In this document: positions 16,623 to 25,635 of the stretch, in pieces
Numbering within the stretch: the stretch's first letter is position 1
Layout of the letters: every line of letters starts with the position of its first letter
DNA from: Domibacillus robiginosus
GTDB taxonomy: Bacteria; Bacillota; Bacilli; Bacillales; Domibacillaceae
Length of the DNA stretch: 51,165 bases
Direction of reading: 5' to 3'
Assembly (NCBI RefSeq): GCF_000966195.1
Contig: NZ_LAHL01000002.1
Coordinates: 1 to 51,165, forward strand
Made by a program: the position numbers and the translations under genes
The notes under the pieces: model-generated
What the model saw: only the letters and a program-made list of their open reading frames with translations
Databases searched by the model: none
What the model was told of the DNA's origin: nothing

Positions 16623-16895
16623 ATGAAAATGAATTATTTGTACGGTTTGCCGAAGCGCAAGCAAGAAATAAAGAGAAAGGAGGAAAAGCCTTTCGTGTTT
16701 AACAGAGAAGAATACTTTACAGTGGAAGAATTTTGTGAAGAAACAGGGCAGCCTGAGTCCTTTGTAAGAGAGGCAATAGGGTATTCTGATGAATTTCTTT
16801 GCTTTGTGCGTGATGGCGTTACCTATATGCGGAAAAGTTCAAAGCAAGAGAACCTAGCCATACTTAGAAGAGCCAAAAACAGAGAATTATTTTAA
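16623..16895 (+). CDS. Small HTH protein, possible excisionase or regulator
   Basis: A 90-residue basic protein. ATG 16623 follows AGGAGG at 16607-16612; upstream codons are open but unlikely. The middle (YFTVEEFCEETGQPESFVREA) looks like a MerR/AlpA-type helix-turn-helix, followed by a short beta wing (FVRDGVTYMRK). Size and position near the integrase suit an excisionase or element regulator, but no catalytic or specific motif fixes this. It probably forms a unit with the next gene. Confidence 0.55.
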   Translation: MKMNYLYGLPKRKQEIKRKEEKPFVFNREEYFTVEEFCEETGQPESFVREAIGYSDEFLCFVRDGVTYMRKSSKQENLAILRRAKNRELF

Positions 16896-16948
16896 TAAGG
16901 AATGAGGGGATTCTTAGTTGAATCCCTACTATTAATGGAGGAGATATT

Positions 16949-17590
16949 ATGGTAAACGTACTTAGTTATTATGAAGAAGTAGAAGGGAAATTTCCTGTAG
17001 CAGCTTATTTAGTGGATTTCTCACAAGGGCTAGATCCAGCTGAACGTGAAATTGATTGGCTGTATAATAAGGGATATTCAACGATTCCACATGCGATTAG
17101 AAGATGTAAAAGAGTTTCGCCTACTGAGAAACTTGTGCTTGAGGAGATTTATATGTCCATGGGCTTTAAATCAGAGAGCACGATAACGAGAAAGGCACTA
17201 TCTAGTCTGCTCGACATAGGGGTTGATACCGTTAGAGCAAATATAGAGAAACTCCAGGAAAAGAACTTCTTAGAAGTGTATGAATACAATGAAAGATATT
17301 ATTATTATGTAAGGCCTTTGCCATTAAACCCTTATTTAATAATGTCAGAGCTAACACATTCTGCCCAAAAAGAGTATCAATCGAACATGCCTAAATCTAT
17401 TTGTGATAGAGGGGTTCAGCACAGAATAGGGGAGATAGTTAAAAGCAAAGACTATACAGCTTATATTCAAAGGCTTAAATCTGACATAAGTTACTCTAAT
17501 GTCTTAGCGGTACAAAATGATTACTTCCGTTATATCGAAGAGGTAATAAAGGACAAAAATAATATTCATATATCCATTCCGGATAATTGA
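16949..17590 (+). CDS. Winged-helix (HTH_36-like) protein of mobile element
   Basis: A 213-residue protein. Residues about 50-105 form a winged HTH (SPTEKLVLEEIYMSMG, then ALSSLLDIGVDTVRANIEKLQEKNFLEV), as in replication or regulatory proteins of phages and integrative elements. The N- and C-terminal parts are not recognised. RBS GGAGG precedes the ATG. It lies 53 bp after the small HTH gene and is followed by a terminator. It could act in element replication or regulation. Confidence 0.6.
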   Translation: MVNVLSYYEEVEGKFPVAAYLVDFSQGLDPAEREIDWLYNKGYSTIPHAIRRCKRVSPTEKLVLEEIYMSMGFKSESTITRKALSSLLDIGVDTVRANIEKLQEKNFLEVYEYNERYYYYVRPLPLNPYLIMSELTHSAQKEYQSNMPKSICDRGVQHRIGEIVKSKDYTAYIQRLKSDISYSNVLAVQNDYFRYIEEVIKDKNNIHISIPDN

Positions 17591-17604
17591 GAATCACTAA
17601 TGAA

Positions 17605-17656
17605 AAATCCCTTAGCCAAGCAAATTTTTTTAGCTTAACTAAGGGAATTTCTTTTA
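17605..17656 (+). terminator. Terminator
   Basis: AAATCCCTTAG / CTAAGGGAATTT stem followed by a T-rich tract. Confidence 0.65.
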
Positions 17657-17775
17657 TTTCAAAAAAAATTTTGAGAAATGATAAGGAAAATCCTTCTCTA
17701 TAAATTAAATAAAAAATAAAGTATTAAAATTGAAAATGAAAGATAAACCAAGAAAGAAAATAAAATAGAAATATT

Positions 17776-17804
17776 CCATCACCTTTGGTGATGGTTACTT
17801 TTTT
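17776..17804 (+). terminator. Terminator
   Basis: CCATCACC-TTT-GGTGATGG then TTACTTTTTT. Confidence 0.8.
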
Positions 17805-17957
17805 CTTTGTATAGGAAAAAGAATAACGATCAAATATCTAATCCAATTTTGACCACCTCGCCTATAATCTTTACTTCAGACATATTTAGAATTTGGGGAG
17901 GTATAGATGTATCTTCCGATAATAAAATAACTTTTAATAGTAATTTACTAAAACTAG

Positions 17958-18002
17958 TCTACTGTGATTAATATTTTTATCAATCGCTGTAGATTTTTTT
18001 TA
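17958..18002 (+). terminator. Terminator or attenuator before OLD-helicase pair
   Basis: TCTACTGTGATT / AATCGCTGTAGA (one mismatch, one G-U pair) then a run of T. It lies 160 bp upstream of the nuclease start. Confidence 0.65.
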
Positions 18003-18161
18003 TTCCCTTTGAACAGGGATAAAGAAGTGGATGATTCAATTTTACAGCTTTCCTTACAGATAGCTCAATTATATATTCGCTAGATATATTAGTTCATGCT
18101 CGATATACTAAATATAAAGAAGATTTTTACATTGGAAAAACATATGGGAGGAACCATTATT

Positions 18162-19940
18162 ATGTATATCAGCAAAGTGAAAATAAGTAATTTTAGAAAT
18201 TTTAAAGAAACAGAAGTTGAATTAGGAAAACAAATGGTTATTGTTGGGGAAAATAAAGTTGGAAAGTCTAACTTCATACATGCGCTAAGATTGGTTTTAG
18301 ATCCAACTTTATCTGAATCAAGCCGTTTATTACAGCTTTCAGACTTTTGGGATGGTCTAACTCGACCATTAAACGACGAAGAAATAAGAATAGATATTGA
18401 ACTTACTGAGTTTGAACAAGATGATAAATTAAAATCTGTCCTTTCTGATTTTTTAGTGAAAGCTTCGCCATTAACTGCAGGCTTAACGTATAGATTTTTT
18501 CCAGAAGATGAAAACGGAAATAAAGTTTATAATTTTAAAGTTTATGGAACAGAAACAGAAAATATTTTTAGTTATGAACAAAGGAAATGGCTACCACTTG
18601 AGGTGTTATCAGGGCTAAGAGACACCGAGAGTGATCTATCAAATTGGAGAAAATCTCCTTTAAGGCCTTTAATTGAAAGAGCAATCGAAACTACAGATAA
18701 GCAAGAACTAGAGAATGTTGCTGAGGAAATTACTCGTTCAACAGATTCTTTGAAAGAATTGGACGAAATTGGATCATTAACTGAAAGAATAAATACTCAA
18801 TTAGAAAACATTGTAGGAGATAGACATTCGATAGAAACCAGCCTAGGTTTTTCTCCTGCTGATGCTTCAAAACTTTACCGTGCAATAAAGATGTTTATTG
18901 ATGATGGAAATAGAGGAATTAATGAGGCCAGCTTAGGATCTTCCAATTTGCTTTATTTAGTGCTCAAGCTTCTTTCTTTAGAACAATATGTAGATCAAAA
19001 TGAACGTGCTCATACTTTTTTAGCTATTGAAGAACCAGAGGCACATCTACATCCTCATTTACAAAGATTACTTTACAAATATTTGTTGAATCACGATAAG
19101 TTGATAGTCGAAGGTTCTCAAGAGCAACATCAAATTCATAGTGTTTCTAATATTTTAACAACGCACTCACCTCATATTGTAAGTGTTGCTCCATTAAAAT
19201 CTATCGTTTTATTAAAAGGAACGCATGGAGAAGATAAATCCACAAAAATAGTCTCTACTGCAAAAATTTCTTTAGATGATAAAGATGTGAAAGATTTGGA
19301 GCGCTACACTAATGTCACAAGAGGGGAAGTTCTTTTTTCTAAAGGGGTAATATTAGTTGAAGGAGATGCTGAAGAATTTCTGTTACCTTCACTGTCAGAA
19401 TTGCATGGAATTGATCTGGATAAACATGGAATCACTGTGTGCTCGGTATCTGGCACCAATTTTCTTCCATATATTAAGCTTTTGGGGAGTGAAGGATTAA
19501 ATATTCCTTTTGCAATTCTTACCGACTACGATCCAAGAGATACGCTACCTCTAATTCATAATCGCTTAATAAAATTGCTAAATTTTATAGATAAAAAACA
19601 TGAATATAAAGATTTAGAAACTAAAGATCTAATTACCTATGGAAAAAAATTTGGTATTTTTACAAATAGCCACACTTTAGAGGTCGATCTATTTGATACA
19701 ATGCCTGATGAAATTACAGAAACGTTAATTGAATTGACAACAAATGGTAAGGCAACCAGTAGAGCACAAGGCTGGAAGTTAGCAAGTAGCATTAAAGGAG
19801 ATGAAAAAAGCTATCTTTCCGACATAGAAAGTATTGGTAAAGGAAGATTTTCTCAGAGATTATCGACTAATCTTACAAATTCATCAGTTGTTCCTGAGTA
19901 TGTGAAGGGAGCCTTAGATTATGTCATCGCTAGAGTTTGA
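18162..19940 (+). CDS. gajA: OLD-family ATPase-TOPRIM nuclease (Gabija GajA-like)
   Basis: A 592-residue protein. The N-terminal ABC/SMC-type ATPase has Walker A GENKVGKSN (residues 29-37), a Walker B segment AIEEPEAHLHP and a switch THSPHIVS. The C-terminal TOPRIM nuclease shows ILVEGDAEEFLLP and the acidic pair in LTDYDP. ATG 18162 follows GGGAGGAACC; the frame is open from 18096. Class 2 OLD proteins paired with UvrD-like helicases are the Gabija anti-phage system, in which GajA is a DNA nicking enzyme. The stop overlaps the helicase start by 20 bp, so translation is coupled. Assignment rests on pair architecture, not alignment. Confidence 0.8.
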   Translation: MYISKVKISNFRNFKETEVELGKQMVIVGENKVGKSNFIHALRLVLDPTLSESSRLLQLSDFWDGLTRPLNDEEIRIDIELTEFEQDDKLKSVLSDFLVKASPLTAGLTYRFFPEDENGNKVYNFKVYGTETENIFSYEQRKWLPLEVLSGLRDTESDLSNWRKSPLRPLIERAIETTDKQELENVAEEITRSTDSLKELDEIGSLTERINTQLENIVGDRHSIETSLGFSPADASKLYRAIKMFIDDGNRGINEASLGSSNLLYLVLKLLSLEQYVDQNERAHTFLAIEEPEAHLHPHLQRLLYKYLLNHDKLIVEGSQEQHQIHSVSNILTTHSPHIVSVAPLKSIVLLKGTHGEDKSTKIVSTAKISLDDKDVKDLERYTNVTRGEVLFSKGVILVEGDAEEFLLPSLSELHGIDLDKHGITVCSVSGTNFLPYIKLLGSEGLNIPFAILTDYDPRDTLPLIHNRLIKLLNFIDKKHEYKDLETKDLITYGKKFGIFTNSHTLEVDLFDTMPDEITETLIELTTNGKATSRAQGWKLASSIKGDEKSYLSDIESIGKGRFSQRLSTNLTNSSVVPEYVKGALDYVIARV

Positions 19941-21747
19941 CAAGGTACTTTATAGAGAAGCTTCTAAAGATTTATCAAACAACGAAGAACAACTAAAAGT
20001 TTATGATTCTACAGGGAATTGTGTCGTTCTTGCGGGTCCAGGTAGTGGAAAGTCCAAAATTCTCACATTAAAGTTAGCAAGAATCTTGAATGAAGATATA
20101 GAAGCACCTCAAGGAGTTGCTTGTTTAACTTACAATAAAGAATGCGCTAGAGAACTAAAAGAGAAGCTATACAATTTAGGAATCATTGAATCATCTACAG
20201 TTTTTATTGATACTGTACATTCTTTTTGTTTAAATCATGTGATTAGACCATACAGACATTTAGCAAACACTAATTTACCAAAAGAAATTAAAGTTGCTAC
20301 TTCAAAGGAAGTAAGGGAAACAATGCTTCGAACATTCAACTTAACTATTGGAAAGAATGAACGGTATACTTCAAGCTGGTCAACAGCGTTTAATGTTTAT
20401 AGAAGAACGTTTATAGAGAGGAAATCATCCGAATGGAAAACTAACGACAGCGATATAGCAGAATGGATTCTTAATTACGAAAATTCATTAAGACATCAAG
20501 GGTTAATTGATTATGATGATATGGTTTTGAATGGGTTGTGGATGATTGAGGAAAATCAATGGATTCAAGGATTACTTCAAGCTAAGTTTCCTGTTATAGC
20601 AGTTGATGAGTATCAAGATTTAGGTGCATCGTTGGATAGAATAATAAGAGTTCTCTGTATAGAAAATGACACTCGTCTTTTAGCAGTTGGGGATCCTGAT
20701 CAATCAATATATGGGTTTACAGGGGCTCAACCTAGTTTATTAAATGACCTTGCTCATCAATCAGGTGTATTAAAAATTAGACTAAAAAAGAATTACAGAT
20801 CAAAGGGAAATATCGTTAAGGCATCGATTGCTGCGTTATCAGAAGAAAGAGATTTTGTTTCAAGCAGAGATGAAGAAGGAAGTATTAAGTTTTATGGTAT
20901 TAGGGACGGTATAGATGCGCAATGTGATTATATTTGCAAAGAAATAATCCCTAAAATTCTTACTTTAGATCCTTCAAGTGCGCTTGGGGATATTGGAGTG
21001 TTGTATATTGATAAAAATGATGGGGATCGAATTGCTGAGAAAGTAGTAAAAGAAGGTCTGCAATATATTCGAGTGGATGGAAATGCTCCTTACAATAAAA
21101 ATCAGCTAACTGTGTGGATAGAAAACTGTGCAATGTGGTGTTCTGGAGGATGGTTAAAGGGAAGTCCCCAATTTTCTGAAATTGAGCGTACTTTCAGTTC
21201 ATTTTTTTCAAATTCAAATATTTCAGAAGCAAAACTAGAAAGCAAGAAATTAAATCTATTCAAATTTTTATTTCGAAGTAGAGATGTTGAACTTAAACTA
21301 AGTGATTGGCTTGATGAATTTAATAATAGTATTGTTTCCGAATTATTAGATTGTTTTACTGAAGAGCCAGATATAGTGAAAGAATATGATAAATTAATGG
21401 AATCGGCAAAAAATGGACAACTAAAAGACTTCAAAGTATCCTCTTTATCTCGACAAGTAGGATCTAAAAGTCATTTAAATTTATATACATTACATAGTTC
21501 TAAGGGATTGGAGTTTAAGTATGTCATTATGTTTGGTTTGGAGCATGGAAGGATACCTTGGGTGAATGCTCGTGAAGATAAGATAAATGAGTCAAGGAGA
21601 TTATTTTACGTAGGTCTAACTAGAGCAAAAGATGAAATTCATTTATTATGTTCGGGATGGTATTATGATTACTATGATAGGTATCAAAATTATGGGCCAT
21701 CTAACTTTGTCTTAGAACTTAAAGAGTTTGTAGATAATAATTTGTAA
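19921..21747 (+). CDS. gajB: UvrD/PcrA-like superfamily 1 helicase (Gabija GajB-like)
   Basis: A 608-residue SF1A helicase-like protein. Motif I GPGSGKSK, motif II AVDEYQDLG, motif III GDPDQSIYGFTGAQ, motif IV NYRSKGNI, motif V LHSSKGLEFKYVIM and motif VI YVGLTRAKDEIHLL are all present, so ATPase activity should be intact. It starts inside the gajA-like gene, with AGGGAG before the ATG. In Gabija, GajB senses DNA termini and activates GajA. At 608 residues it is longer than the B. cereus GajB I remember (about 500). Alternative: another OLD-helicase conflict pair. Confidence 0.8.
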   Translation: MSSLEFDKVLYREASKDLSNNEEQLKVYDSTGNCVVLAGPGSGKSKILTLKLARILNEDIEAPQGVACLTYNKECARELKEKLYNLGIIESSTVFIDTVHSFCLNHVIRPYRHLANTNLPKEIKVATSKEVRETMLRTFNLTIGKNERYTSSWSTAFNVYRRTFIERKSSEWKTNDSDIAEWILNYENSLRHQGLIDYDDMVLNGLWMIEENQWIQGLLQAKFPVIAVDEYQDLGASLDRIIRVLCIENDTRLLAVGDPDQSIYGFTGAQPSLLNDLAHQSGVLKIRLKKNYRSKGNIVKASIAALSEERDFVSSRDEEGSIKFYGIRDGIDAQCDYICKEIIPKILTLDPSSALGDIGVLYIDKNDGDRIAEKVVKEGLQYIRVDGNAPYNKNQLTVWIENCAMWCSGGWLKGSPQFSEIERTFSSFFSNSNISEAKLESKKLNLFKFLFRSRDVELKLSDWLDEFNNSIVSELLDCFTEEPDIVKEYDKLMESAKNGQLKDFKVSSLSRQVGSKSHLNLYTLHSSKGLEFKYVIMFGLEHGRIPWVNAREDKINESRRLFYVGLTRAKDEIHLLCSGWYYDYYDRYQNYGPSNFVLELKEFVDNNL

Positions 21748-21922
21748 ATCGAATACTTTGCTTTTTGGTGTTGCACTTAATATTACAATCCGTCATCTGT
21801 AAAAACTACTCAACACATGTAGGAGGTGAAAATGTACTAACGACGTTCAAATAAAGTGTACCTGCTAGATAATATTATCCGTTATGCTGCCGAATAAATG
21901 CCTTTTTTAGATGATAAAATTA

Positions 21923-22163
21923 CAATAGAAAAAGCTTGCCATATCAGCGTTTAGAGGGGACTTTGTTACACCATTTTTGGTGCCGCAATGGTGCGATTCG
22001 AATTATTAGATACAATCTGCACTATTTGATATTTCGGCAAATCCCTCTATATTAATGTTCTTTAGATAAGTTAGGTGCTACCTTATCATATTTGAAATTA
22101 ATTATATAGCTTGTTTCGCTTTGACAGGGTAGGTGTCGCTGGTTCGAGCCCAGTAGGAATCAT
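21923..22163. repeat. Element right-end repeat, copy A
   Basis: About 240 bp nearly identical to 33604-33842, differing at scattered positions. It carries TGGTGCC (21978) and TGGTGCG (21989) motifs and ends in att copy 2. It marks the right end of compartment 1. Confidence 0.85.
22121..22163 (+). repeat. att copy 2 (tRNA-Val 3' half)
   Basis: The 43-bp core with three differences from copy 1 (AGGTG for AGAGG, and TTCGAGCC for TTCGAACC). Confidence 0.85.
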
Positions 22164-22303
22164 ACATCGCGTCAGAACCTTGTTAAATCGACGTTTCTGG
22201 TGCTTTTTATTTTGCGGTGACATAGCTATGACTTGTCCGCAGGGTAAAGGTGTAAGAGAATACGTAAATGTCGCACGCTATCCGAGAGGAGGCGTGTTTT
22301 TTT

Positions 22304-22441
22304 ATGCGGATCCAGCTTCTCTTCAATGATTTTCAGTACGGTGGAGTACCACTTTCCACGGCAGTTGCTGTTTATACTAGCGCTGTGCGGTTTCAGAATT
22401 GTACATTCCGCCTGGAGAGCTTTTCATGCCAACTTGTGTGA
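22304..22441 (+). CDS. Small ORF (45 codons) with good RBS
   Basis: ATG 22304 follows GAGAGGAGG. The product starts MRIQLLFNDFQYGG and is amphipathic; a faint resemblance to an HPr-like segment is too weak to call. It overlaps the opposite frame at 22393-22554, so at most one of the two is likely real. Confidence 0.25.
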   Translation: MRIQLLFNDFQYGGVPLSTAVAVYTSAVRFQNCTFRLESFSCQLV

Positions 22442-22554
22442 AACAGTAGAAGCAGAACGCCAATTCTTCTGATAAGATCTCGGAGGGAATAGCCAGATTC
22501 TTTTAGTGTTTTTAGGCGTGTCCGCCCAAATATTCTAAGAATTGGGTTGCTCAT
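22393..22554 (-). CDS. Small basic ORF (53 codons), uncertain
   Basis: Minus-strand ATG at 22554 preceded by GGAGGG. The product starts MSNPILRIFGRTRLK and contains a helical GYSLRDLIRRIGVLLLLF stretch. It could be a DNA-binding fragment or remnant. Unrecognised. Confidence 0.25.
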   Translation of the reverse strand: MSNPILRIFGRTRLKTLKESGYSLRDLIRRIGVLLLLFHTSWHEKLSRRNVQF

Positions 22555-22831
22555 GACAGCCCTCCGTGAATGTCTATGTAGGAATTTACATCTTACACGA
22601 AGCGTCATGGGCGTTTTCTTATTTCTGCACATTGCACTTCATATTACAAATAATCATATTAAATCTTCTATTCTTTCATGGTTCGACATTATTCGACAAA
22701 CGCTTTTTGGTACTATAGAATTAAGAAAAAAATCATTATTTTTTTACAGATGTACACAATGTGTCCATCTGGAGGTCTACACTATAAGTAATAAGCTGAT
22801 CCCTACAGCGTATGACAAGCGAGGAAGGAAA

Positions 22832-23782
22832 ATGAGCCAAACAGAGCGCATTTTACAGATATACAGCCGCCTTCAAAAAGGGTATGTGCTGAACAAAGCG
22901 GAGCAAGCCGTTCGTTTCAATGTAACGGAAAAAACGATTCAGCGCGATTTTGACAGCATCCGGCGTTTTCTTGAAAAAGATGTGCCGAATGAATACTTGG
23001 ACTATGATCGTGAGCAAAACGGATACAAGCTCCAGCAGGGCAGCAATACCCACTTGCACAATGAAGAAGTGCTCGCCATTGTTAAGATCCTGATTGAATC
23101 GCGCGCTTTTCCAAAGTCCGACATGCATCGCTTGATCGACAAGCTGACCGCACTTGCACCGCCCGCCAACCAGGATTTTATTAAAAAATTAATGAGGAAC
23201 GAAAAACACCTGTATGTAGACCTACAGCATAAAAAGCCACTGTTCCCGCTCATCTGGAAGCTGTCCGGAGCGATACATACGAAAAAAGTCATCAATATCC
23301 GCTACCAGAAAGAGAATGAACAAGAAGCAGATGAACGTACACTCAAGCCTGTCGGGATCCTGTTTTCCGAGTATTACTTTTACCTGCTCGCCTACCAGGC
23401 CACACGCGAGCTCAGTTTCCCGACGATTTACCGGATTGACCGCGTCACCAGCTGCAATGTTACAAATGAACACTTCAAGACACCACACCGCTTTGAAGAA
23501 GGAGAATTTCGCAAGCGCGTCCAGTTCATGCATGCCGGCGAACTCATCACCGTCAGATTCCGCTTCACTGGTGCGTCTCCTCAAGCCGTACTAGACCGGC
23601 TTCCGACCGCTAAAATTGTGGATCAAGATAAAGGCAGTGTGATATTTGAGGCAGAAGTGTTTGGGACTGGAATTAAGATGTGGCTACGGAGTCAAGGGGA
23701 GAATGTGGAGGTGATTAGGCCTGAGAGTATGAGGGAGGAATTTAAAAGAGTAGGTGCCAGTAGTGTACTTTTTAATACATAG
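22832..23782 (+). CDS. WYL-domain transcriptional regulator
   Basis: A 316-residue protein. An N-terminal winged HTH (about residues 5-60; FNVTEKTIQRDFDSIRRFL) is followed by a WYL domain (about 135-215; VINIRYQKE, then PVGILFSEYYFYLLAY) and a C-terminal WCX-type extension. WYL regulators often control phage-defence loci and can sense nucleic acid. ATG 22832 has GGAAGG upstream; the long open frame from 22547 is not protein-like. It sits 63 bp before the dynamin-HerA operon on the same strand and is its likely regulator. A TTCGACA doublet (22682-22698) lies in its promoter region. Confidence 0.85.
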   Translation: MSQTERILQIYSRLQKGYVLNKAEQAVRFNVTEKTIQRDFDSIRRFLEKDVPNEYLDYDREQNGYKLQQGSNTHLHNEEVLAIVKILIESRAFPKSDMHRLIDKLTALAPPANQDFIKKLMRNEKHLYVDLQHKKPLFPLIWKLSGAIHTKKVINIRYQKENEQEADERTLKPVGILFSEYYFYLLAYQATRELSFPTIYRIDRVTSCNVTNEHFKTPHRFEEGEFRKRVQFMHAGELITVRFRFTGASPQAVLDRLPTAKIVDQDKGSVIFEAEVFGTGIKMWLRSQGENVEVIRPESMREEFKRVGASSVLFNT

Positions 23783-23845
23783 TTACGGGGATAAAGGCCG
23801 GCAAGGCCAGACAAAGAACAAATTGATTAAAGAGGATGTGTCAAA

Positions 23846-25624
23846 TTGTCTGTTATACTTCATGAAAAAGTAGATAAAGCCACTTCTTTTCATTTTAAAA
23901 ATCAGCTTTATATTAAATGGATAGAAGCCTTTAAATCTGCACTACTGATAAATTTCAAGTTGAAACAGCGTATGTCAATAATGAAACGACACCAGCTTGA
24001 AAAAGAACTAAAAAAAATTGAACTTCAAGCCTATTTTGCGACCGAAACTATAGAGTTACTTCGTAAAGAAACATTAAGTGAAAGTGAATCAAGACACTTA
24101 AACAAGCTATTAGATTATGTTGAACGAGTGTCACCCCTTTCTGAAGATGAAATAAATGCTTGTTTAAAGAACTTTGATGTTCAGAAATATAACGAATGGT
24201 TTTCTTTAAAATGTGAAAAAATGGCGCAAAACAGCTTGTTTAATCGTTTAAATGAGGATTACGCTTGTTTTTTAGAAAATTTGAATTTGAAAAATCACCC
24301 AATTCAATCTAAAAATCTTGAGTTCAGAAAAAGTTACGTTGAAGCCTTGGCGGCTATTTTAAACCACCTTGCTCCGGCACATGTTGAAAACGCACAAATT
24401 TTTGCAAATAAACTAGGTATTTCTGAAACTGCTAGTTTGAAAACATTACAAGAAATTAAACATTTTTGTGCACCACGTTTGATTTTGAGTGCGGATCATA
24501 TTGAGCGTGAATCATGGAACACCTTGTTGCTTACAGAGACCATGCTTCTCGTACCGAAATTTGTCCATATTGGTGAGAAGATAAACAACGAACTACTGAT
24601 AAATTTAAAACTGAATACACAAGAAGTTGAAGAAATTATACAGTTCACAAATTTACTAAAGGCAGAAGTTTACCAGTACGCGGATGTATTTACGAAAATT
24701 ACAAAGTACAGTGATCTAGCCTTATATGTAAGAGAGTTCCAGTTGCAAGCATTTAAAGTGCTGGAACCAAATCATAAAATTTTAGTTGTTGGAACAATGA
24801 GTGCCGGAAAATCGACATTTTTAAATAGTCTATTAGGATATGACTTTTTCCCTTCTAAAAATGAAGCATGTACAGCTAAAGTATTTGAGTACAGTGTCAC
24901 TGATCGAAGCCAGTACTTAGTGTGGAAGGAGAAAACCGGTGAGCCTGAGGTATTCGATGAAGTAACCTCCGATGTCGTTGCTCATTGGAATGACTCAGAA
25001 CCGGGTCATACACTTTACATCCAAGGACCAGCGCGGGCAGCGGTGCAAACGAATAAAAATCTTACATTTATTGATACACCAGGTCCTAATAATTCTATGG
25101 ATGTTAACCATCGCACAGTAATGGAACAAGCCATTGGCGGAGAATACGAAAAAATATTCTATATTCTAAACAGTACACAGTTAGGGACAGATGATGATGT
25201 AGTGCTGCTGCAATTGGTTCAAGATGTACTGAAAGAAGCACCACACAAGCAGATTTATTTTATTGTTAATAAAGTCGATGAATTTGATAACAACGAAACA
25301 GAATCAGTAAAAGTCCTAAAGGAAAATGTACTGCGCTATTTGCAAGCTAAAGGATTTGAACAACCAAATGTGTTATTTGTATCAGCTTTAGCAGCAAAAC
25401 TTGTACAAAATGAAGTAAATGGTTTATCTATGACGCGAAAAGAGCGTAATCAACTACGCTTCTTCAGAGAATTAATGCTCGAAGAGGAATATGACTTATC
25501 TCAATATGCGCAATATACAGAAAGCTATTTACAAAATAATGTGCAATTTGCTGAAAATATTACTGAACAACAAAAAGAGCTTTTACTGCACTCAGGTATG
25601 GTAGAAGTCATTAAATGTTTATAA
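23846..25624 (+). CDS. Dynamin-like GTPase 1 (N-terminal helical region, short C-terminus)
   Basis: A 592-residue dynamin-superfamily GTPase. About 300 helical residues precede the GTPase domain: G1 GTMSAGKST (316-324), G3 DTPGPNN (410-416), G4 NKVD (475-478). The protein ends only about 110 residues after G4 and lacks the long helical bundle seen after the GTPase in its partner. The G-domains of the two proteins are clearly similar (PSKNEACTAK, DTPGPNNSMD), so they arose by duplication and probably form a heteromer. TTG 23846 with AGAGGA upstream is the likely start; ATG 23972 is an alternative. First gene of a seven-gene operon. Confidence 0.82.
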   Translation: MSVILHEKVDKATSFHFKNQLYIKWIEAFKSALLINFKLKQRMSIMKRHQLEKELKKIELQAYFATETIELLRKETLSESESRHLNKLLDYVERVSPLSEDEINACLKNFDVQKYNEWFSLKCEKMAQNSLFNRLNEDYACFLENLNLKNHPIQSKNLEFRKSYVEALAAILNHLAPAHVENAQIFANKLGISETASLKTLQEIKHFCAPRLILSADHIERESWNTLLLTETMLLVPKFVHIGEKINNELLINLKLNTQEVEEIIQFTNLLKAEVYQYADVFTKITKYSDLALYVREFQLQAFKVLEPNHKILVVGTMSAGKSTFLNSLLGYDFFPSKNEACTAKVFEYSVTDRSQYLVWKEKTGEPEVFDEVTSDVVAHWNDSEPGHTLYIQGPARAAVQTNKNLTFIDTPGPNNSMDVNHRTVMEQAIGGEYEKIFYILNSTQLGTDDDVVLLQLVQDVLKEAPHKQIYFIVNKVDEFDNNETESVKVLKENVLRYLQAKGFEQPNVLFVSALAAKLVQNEVNGLSMTRKERNQLRFFRELMLEEEYDLSQYAQYTESYLQNNVQFAENITEQQKELLLHSGMVEVIKCL

Positions 25625-25635
25625 GGAGCTTAGCC

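Larger units (their letters stand above)
17657..18161. other. AT-rich intergenic region with two further terminators
   Basis: No gene. Hairpins with T runs lie at 17776-17804 (CCATCACC/GGTGATGG) and 17958-18002 (CTACTGTGATT/AATCGCTGTAG). The second shields or attenuates the downstream OLD-helicase pair. Short frames here are shadows. Confidence 0.55.
21748..22303. other. Right end of compartment 1 and start of compartment 2
   Basis: No convincing gene. It contains the 240-bp right-end repeat (21923-22163) including att copy 2. A strong RBS at 21822 is followed by an ATG-TAC-TAA minimal frame. The frame running through att copy 2 is a shadow. Confidence 0.5.

Noticed and set aside
22111-22329. 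Forward frame through att copy 2
   Set aside because: It starts in the element end, crosses the tRNA repeat and has no RBS.
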